From Blastomussa wellsi (lineage: Eukaryota > Cnidaria > Anthozoa > Scleractinia > Plerogyridae), in NCBI GenBank assembly GCA_947652115.1, contig OX393572.1:16711869-16775868 (forward strand): a stretch of 64,000 bases of DNA, given 5' to 3'. The notes beneath the pieces were generated by a model. That model worked only from the letters and a program-made list of their open reading frames with translations, had not been told where the DNA came from and did not search any database. A program made the translations under genes and the position numbers. This document shows positions 56,853 through 64,000 of this stretch, piece by piece; the stretch's first letter is position 1; each line of letters starts with the position of its first letter.

Positions 56853-59800
56853 TTTTTAACGAAGAGTTTTCTTGACGTATTCATTGTTTTCCGTGTTCCC
56901 ATTGCAGTAACTTGAGGTTGTTGAGAAGCGAAGTCAAATTAATTATTTATCGGCTGGCAGCGAAAGGCAACAACCTTGCAAATGCCAGCTTTTTTAATTA
57001 AAAGCAATCAACAGTTCGACGTTTCTCGTAAAAGTTTTGACAAATACTTGGCAAGCCGAATAATATTTAAGAATGCGATTGTCAGACTTGACTGGATGAA
57101 GCATTGCCCGCGCGGTCATCAAACAATTCCCGCGCCCGCCGAGAATGATCCCAGTATGTGTCCCAGCTCAGGCAAACAGAACCCTGCGGTGGCAATATTA
57201 CGAAGTGTGAAAAACAGTTATCGAATTTGAGAGAGTTTTCCTGGATAAAACATGAAGTAAAGGTGTTAAAATAGCGCCCCGATCACAAGCGGTCCCTTTG
57301 AAATTTCGTTAAATCATCTGCCATCCCTTTCTCTAACTTTTCAGCCGAAATGCAATTTTTTCTTTGCGCAGCATTGATACGCTTGCCCTTTGCTTACAGA
57401 AAAAGCTCATAGTGACTTGGCCTTCAATGATGTGATGATTGATCGGGCGTGTATAGCGCGAACCTGCCTCAAGTCAGCCCTAACTTTCAAAACATTCTAA
57501 AGAAAGATCTTGAATGATTCTAACAGTCAACACGCCAATCTATCACAAACTTTGGAACTGTGTTTGGAGAAGTCCTCTTTCAGGAGATCAAATTTCTTGA
57601 AAGGGTTCTTAACTACCCAAAGTCGACTGAGTTGTTAGTTTAAACACCAACCTGTATACACAGAGAGACATGCATTATTAGCTCAAAAAATACATTCATT
57701 TATTGACGACTGCAGCGCAGTTTGTATCAGCCGCCGAAACTAGCCCTCGTTCTTGCTATTTCGATGGGAAGTTTGGGCTAAAGGCTGGATGGAAACTTGT
57801 AAGAGATTCAGGAGAGTTAGAGGAGCGAGGTAATGTAAATACATTTTGCCGAACATTATTCATATTGGTCTTCGCTATTCTTCCACTTCGAGTAAGGTTC
57901 CGTGGGAAAAGCGGTCCTCTCCTTTGAGTGTAGTGATCAGGCGGCAGTTTTGCTAACTCGCTACATGTTAATCACTTTGTTCTATTGTTTCTGTATTTCG
58001 GACACTTTTCGTATCTCACACTGGAGCAAGCGGTCGGTCGGTTTAAGCGAAATCACTTGGTCGTTTTTGTGTGCTTTGTTCAGCTCTTATGCGGCTCTAT
58101 TCCGTCACGTAAGCGGATTAAAAGCTGCTGAAGGGAAATTTGTCAATGAGAATCGACGTAAAGATATCAAGACAGGCCTGTTTCGAAATCAACTGGCCTT
58201 GAATTTCGTTAGTCGTGAAGACATGATGAGGTGTCAATCCCTTCGCCGAGGATAAATTTCAATTCTGCGTGTTGACCACGGCTTGCTTCTCTGTTGTGTT
58301 TCATCGAAGTGATGCGTTTAACAGTGAAGTCTTGTAGGAAGCTGCCGCGTGCACACATCTGTTCAGGTACGATTATTATTACTTGTACTAATGGTGGCTC
58401 AGGATTCCTGTGCGGTAAATAAGGCCCGGCTGATATTTTACGAAGCCATGAAATGACTTTCCACGGTGTTGGCGTGGACTCTTTGTTGCGAACTAGTTTT
58501 CAAGCAGTTTGTCGAAAAGGAAAATAGAAAGGAATTCATAGCATCATTAAAACAGTAATAAGTTTATCACCCGAAGGTCGGCAAAATGAACGTTTATGAA
58601 AACCGGAAGGTGCTATTGAACGATTGTTCTTTCCCGCCTTGAACTCAATGCGAAAGGAAAAGAGCTTACGAGTCTCGATCGAGGATTTTACAAAAATTGT
58701 CTACAAAAATTTGCCTCAGGCGTTTGGGTGGTGGAGTGATGTGTGAAGAAAAGTTGAGACAAGTTTAGCTTTGTAACTAATTTAAACTCACTTTATCCCA
58801 CAGACGAATATCAAAGGCTCCGAAATCTTTTAATCAAACTATCTTATGCCCCGACCTGTGAGTTGGCGGCATTTTGCTCTTAGTTTTAAAGGAATTCAAT
58901 CGAATTTTAAAATGTCGGGAAGAAGCGATGGTTTGAATGTTGATTTGGAAACAATGGTCTTTTGTTCTGTTCTTATTAGGGTACATGAGTTATAATTACG
59001 GAGCTGCACGTTATGTTCTAAGTTAGGTCGAGTTATTTCGTGTTTTTATATCAGATAAAAAAATGAAAATGCCAGAATTTCAACGGCATGTGCAATCGTC
59101 TTTACTAACTTGTAATTCTTATTAGCATTCGAGTAAAACTGTATTGGATAACTGTGTTTATGCATTTCCTTTCTAAACTATGGGTACACGAAGAAATTCG
59201 AAGACTGAACAAATTCCGCCATTTGCATTTATGTGAAAAGTGTATTTTGAAGTGCATAATGAATCGCTTATTTATTGCTATGAAAATCTCTCTATCTTGG
59301 GGACAGAGATAACTAAATGCGAAGATGAAAACACCAATGAAATGATACACATTTTCTAAAATGCTTGAAGCTACACTGCTTCGTGTCTAAAGGTTTCGTG
59401 ATCTGATTGATTTAACTCGCTTTAAATTCTCTTAGTTTAAAAGTGGTTCACAATGGCTTTCATTTGGCTATGAAATGCGAAAAATAAGGATCTGAGAAGA
59501 AACGTGGAAAATATCTTTGTTAGTTAAGTGGCTTTTTATGGTTCATCTTGAATTTCATGAGTTTTGTCTTGCCAAAAGGTTTAAGCGATAAGAGCGCAAT
59601 TTATGCAGGGACCTTTCGTATTTATTGCTGTGCCATAATTCAATATCTGACTGCACTTTGGTGAAAATGAAAGTATCGCATTGAAAACATCTGCGAAAGC
59701 TGCTTAGCGATAAAGTGCAATGCCATGGAAAACGCGGGCAGGTAGCTGGGTTGTCCGTCTCAGTCACCCTAAATTTCCTTTTGATCTTTATCTACACTCG

Positions 59801-62800
59801 TGTCTGCTTTAATTTATTTACGACAAGAATTGTGCGCAAACTTGGGAATTGACGTTAGAAGATGATTGCTTTCATCAAGGGCAGACTAAGACAGATTACT
59901 TTTGAAGATGGCACCAAGATGTTTTGAGGTCAGCCTCAACTTGGCCTCGCGAAAATGGCGTGCAAATTCATCCGGTCAGGCCGCAATTTAAGCCTTCGTA
60001 ATATTCATTGAAAACCTGTTCAATAAACGAAACTTGAAACTAAGTCGATATTTTGTCAAAGACTTTGGAGACACGCGCGTGTCTCGAGTAGAGGACGAGT
60101 GAATGATTATCAATCGTTTTAGTGTACAAACATGATGGCCACCCATATCGCTTTATACGAACTCTCCTAGCTTGCTCTTTCCTCAAAATGTATTTTCTTT
60201 GAGGTCAAAGGCGTGTTTAGTTTTCAAACCTGAAATAATAGGTGTGTCCGAAAAGTGAAAACCTTTTCTGTAGCATCTGTTGTTTGGGCTCGTGTTTTTC
60301 GACTCGATGAGATTAGCGTTCAGGAAGGAAGTTTCGAAAATGAGCTGAGGAAATGGCGACATTAGCGTGTAGGGAGGGGGATGTAAAAGAGGTGCGGCGG
60401 GTTAAACACTCGCACCGCTGTCAGCAAGGTCCTTGAGATATCACAAAATATTTCTGATAACAATAACCCATATTTTCTCATTGCCAACGTAAACATGAAC
60501 GCATTTAACTTTTACACAAAATAACAGGGATTAAACTGGGCTACATACGTATATACACTAAGCTGAGGTGTATAACAGATACCGCCACGCAGTATAGAGA
60601 TTCCAATATTGAATGTACAAGAAACTTTCTTTCTTATTCCCAGTTTTCCTTACCATTTCGCAGTGCCAGTTACGACACTGCTCAAGTGTAAAAGTTTACA
60701 ATACGGACAAACTTTGCGAACCAGTGATTCAACTTGATGAGTTAAATATTTGCATGTTATATAGTTAACTGCTGGCTAAGGGAAAATATTGTTAAGTACA
60801 CAACGCAGTTAAACGAAACTATAAATGTTCTATACAACCGTGCCCGCGGTTGTTTTATCCAAATCTCAAAGGTTTGCAAGGGATTCCTGCTCTTGGTTAC
60901 TTGGTTTCGAGCAAGTTTCGAAGCGAAGGAAAGCCTTTTAAGTTACAGGTCAATTGCTAGCATTTGAAACTACTCCAATGAGCGATTTATCATACTTTAT
61001 TTTTATTTTGTGGTTTACGTTTGAATAGGAGAGCGGAATTCTCGTTGGTGACCAAACGAAAACTTGAGAATATGTGAAAGTGATATGCTTAATGGCTACT
61101 GGTAGCGCACGTGGAAACCACAAGGACAAAGGAACCCAAAAGGTATGGCAAACGGTGTTTCGATACTAAGCAAGTTCTGTGCTCAGTCTAAAGAAAGCTA
61201 ATCGAGCTTAATCTCATAAACTTTACTCTATGCAAACTGCTTCTTCGTCTACGAAGCTTTTTTTTTTTGTATCACGGCAATATCAGGTAAAAGGAAACGA
61301 ACCTGCCGAAATCTCTCTTAGGATAAATAATCGAGTTAAATGTGCACTTATCTCTTGCTTCCGTGAAATCGTAAGATTCATGGTAATGCAATAGGAAAAT
61401 AATGGTAAACCCGCTCCTTGTAGCAGAGTCCTTTTACGTTATCGAATAGTTGGTTTTGTGCTGCAGTAAAATTATAGCGAATTTTGTATTGCGTCTAACA
61501 AGATTTGTCATGTTACATCAACTAATTGCTTATGAGAACCGGCATTTAGGCTTACTTTATGCTTCCAAGAGTTAAAACTCAGTGCTTTCTTAACATTTTG
61601 TTTGAAAAGTAAGGTGACAATAAGATCAGTGTTAGCCTTGCTTTACTATTACCAAAAAACTTAAAATATTTAGATTTAGGAACTCAACCGCAGTCGGAAT
61701 GAGATCTAACACAGTTTTCGAAAGGTGCAGTTTTCTTTGCATTGCGACCGATCGAGCTTTTTAAGAAAATGCTTCATTTGATCAGCTCACAAGATTATCT
61801 TTTACACGAGGAGCATTTCAGTTCTGGTGTTTTTAATATGTCATTTGTTCCTCGAAGAAGAGCAGTAATTATTTATCTGGCAAAACTTATAGCAAACAAA
61901 TAAACATGGCCGAACATGTCTGTTTGATTATTGGGCAAGTTCGAAGACATCGGTACAATTGCTAACGATGACAGGAGAAGAGATGAGACCAAATAAACTG
62001 CAGTTAAGAGAAAACAGTAAAATAAATCTGGAAATCTTTCTTGGTGGATGGCTAACTGAGTTCTTTGACAGTAGCATATTAGATGGAGGGAATTTTACGG
62101 CCGCATGGACAATTATCTGAAACTCAGAGAAAGCGGACAGAATTAAACCTGAAAAGTTTTTAAGAGTTTTTTCGGCTAACATTGGATTGTAGCACAGTGT
62201 GCTTTGGTGAAATCTATGCCGCTGCAATGAAAAATTGCGAGTTTTAATTTTTTTAATTTTGGAAAACATGACCCGAGAAGATCTGTCTCGCACGAATTAA
62301 ACTGTTTTGCCAGCTGTCGTCGTAAAATCGCAATTTCCTTTCCACTCAAAAATGTTTTTTGATGCAATGTTATATCTCTAGAATTTTTTTTCTTCACAAG
62401 AAAATTGTGAGCGGTTTCTTTCAAAGGATTTCTAAATGGGTTTTGGTGACAATTTTGAAAAGAAAATGTATTTTTTGCCTTCCACGCGAATGACATGTTT
62501 ACACAGTGTCTTTCAGTGATGTTTCTTACCCTATTTTATTTTGCGTTCTTTTTACATTTCGTCTTGATTTAAAGCTTTTGCTTCTCTACTTTTATCGCGC
62601 AAACACTCCGTTTTTGTGAAGAACTGTACCCGTTTGTTATTTGGAAAGCTTTAAATGTCGCGGTTATGTAGTTTTTCATGGTGACGGAGGCTTGGAGTCT
62701 CCTTCGTTTGCCTGGTGTTTGTAGAGGCTTAAAACGGATAAAAACTTGCCTGGCAACCGGAATATTACTGAAGTGAAACAGGGCGCTAAAATAGCTCCAT

Positions 62801-64000
62801 TAATATCATAACTAATCTATAGTTAGCTCACTTTTTCGTGGAACATCCCAAAAGAAATTGTCATTTTTCATCACTAAGGCCTTCAGGAACAACTTTATTC
62901 TTTTTGTTGTTGTTTCTCGATGACTTTTTATTGCATTTAATGTGAGATAATCCATTTTGTTACATTTCAGGTTAAAGAGCTTTCGGGCCCTAAAGAAGAA
63001 AGCAAGGGCGATGCGACAATTGTGCTGACTGAGCTCAGTAACGGTATAAACAACGGGCAAATGGAGGGAATATGCATGAAGGGAATATGCATAGAGAATA
63101 TTTTTCTGCTAGTAAAACATACTGGATAGAATCATAACCTAACGAGGGTTTCCGTGGAAATCGCGGTAGTGTGACATCCATGCATGTCCATCAGTTGAAA
63201 GTAAGCAGCATATAATTGTATTAAGTTATTTTGTAGCGTTCCAGGTATTCGCCTCAAGGCAAAGCGGGCCTCTCAAGATTTCTTGAGAAAGAAAGATTTC
63301 TAATCCGTAAATCTTTGGGTCAACTTTACGAGATTAAAATAGCAAAGTTTAACCGAGTTTTAAGACGTTGCATGGGTAAAAACAATAACCATCGCTCATT
63401 TGATGCTTACTGCATCAATGTGAAGCTGTATGTTTCCTTTAACTGAATCATTTGGGTAAAATTTGTGATAGAGCCCTTTTGGTTTTAATAGCAGCTATTT
63501 GCTGTTTTTTATTTGTAATAGTCTTTCGCTTCATGTTCCATCCAATTCAACACATATCAGGCCCCTCTGTTTACAGTTGTCTTTGCTGTTGAACTTCCTG
63601 CGTGGTCTTGCCTCAAGATCTGGCAGAAAAATCTATGGTGCTTTTCTTAAAATACAAGTGCAGTGAATCAGGCAGCTTTATGCGAAAACTCAGTTCTTGT
63701 TTTGGTTCCTAACGTGACTTGCTTTAGTTTGTGTGCGCGACGCAATGCAGAGAGAAAACCTGTGCGACCTTAACCCAGATGGAAAAACTAAATAAATCGT
63801 TTGTGTGAGAGGATAAAGTACTTTAAACCCAGTTGTTTTCTGTCGAGTTAACCTCTCGAATACAAACATTGAAACGTGAAACAGTTGACTCAAATTTCCC
63901 TCCGATGAATAGTTAGGAAAATATTTTCTCGCTTAACAAGTTAGGTCAGTCTATGTTTGAGTTTGTTTCACGTGGGCATCAGGAAATCATCCACGTTAGC
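56853..64000. other. Gene-free stretch downstream of foxA
   Basis: No exon, RNA gene or transposon is supported. Open frames up to 121 codons show no domain. Minor items are an 18-bp perfect palindrome GAGACACGCGCGTGTCTC (60068-60085) and a doubled GGGAATATGCAT near 63065-63092. The stretch runs off the right edge. Confidence 0.6.

Noticed and set aside
57902..58255. 117-codon plus-strand open frame downstream of foxA
   Set aside because: No domain; overlaps another frame; no splice partner found.
60068..60085. 18-bp perfect palindrome
   Set aside because: Isolated, short and without context; compatible with chance.

Overview
The window looks like a piece of an anthozoan cnidarian nuclear genome, most likely a scleractinian coral. 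It is AT-rich, with few genes in long non-coding stretches, GT-AG introns and no operons. Its repeats are typical of corals and sea anemones: Penelope-like retroelements, short-LTR Ty3/gypsy elements, tRNA-derived SINEs and foldback elements. No bacterial, CRISPR, rRNA or conventional tRNA genes are visible. The species assignment is inference.

Two host genes are well supported, and both are developmental transcription factors on the + strand. The first is a three-exon H2.0/HLX-class homeobox gene (12984..20581; 6.5-kb first intron, 420-bp second intron). It codes for 221 residues with two EH1-type Groucho-binding motifs at the N terminus and a C-terminal homeodomain. The second is foxA (55322..56209), a single-exon gene of 295 residues with a complete forkhead domain, an EH1-like motif and the FoxA-type C-terminal YYQG motif. 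About 35 kb separates them, and I find no other host gene there.

Region by region:
- 1-3.6 kb: minisatellites, a TTAC microsatellite and a cluster of foldback/MITE-like elements, one carrying a broken THAP domain.
- 3.6-9.6 kb: a nested pair. A Penelope-like element (minus strand, GIY-YIG end, hammerhead-like motif in its tail) is split by a Ty3/gypsy element (minus strand, 130-bp LTRs) that has a frameshift, an in-frame stop and a lost integrase glutamate.
- 9.6-22.5 kb: the HLX-class gene and its flanks.
- 22.5-28.1 kb: a repeat-rich zone. It holds a tRNA-like sequence interrupted by a Penelope tail, LINE and Penelope fragments, a 36-bp minisatellite with dimeric order, two large palindromes and ATT microsatellites.
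- 28.1-32.1 kb: nothing recognised apart from one hairpin.
- 32.1-36.6 kb: an apparently intact Ty3/gypsy element with identical 108-bp LTRs, a TTTAA target duplication and one uninterrupted 1360-residue Gag-Pol frame.
- 36.6-55.1 kb: one homopolymer-bearing repeat and one SINE/foldback composite in otherwise plain non-coding DNA.
- 55.1-64 kb: foxA and its downstream flank.

The two transcription factors are probably independent genes in a regulatory-type landscape. Everything else that is recognisable is mobile or simple-sequence DNA. I did not find a convincing undescribed multi-gene system. The most interesting items are the young short-LTR retroelement, the hammerhead motifs in the Penelope tails, the double EH1 motif, and the HLX-foxA linkage.
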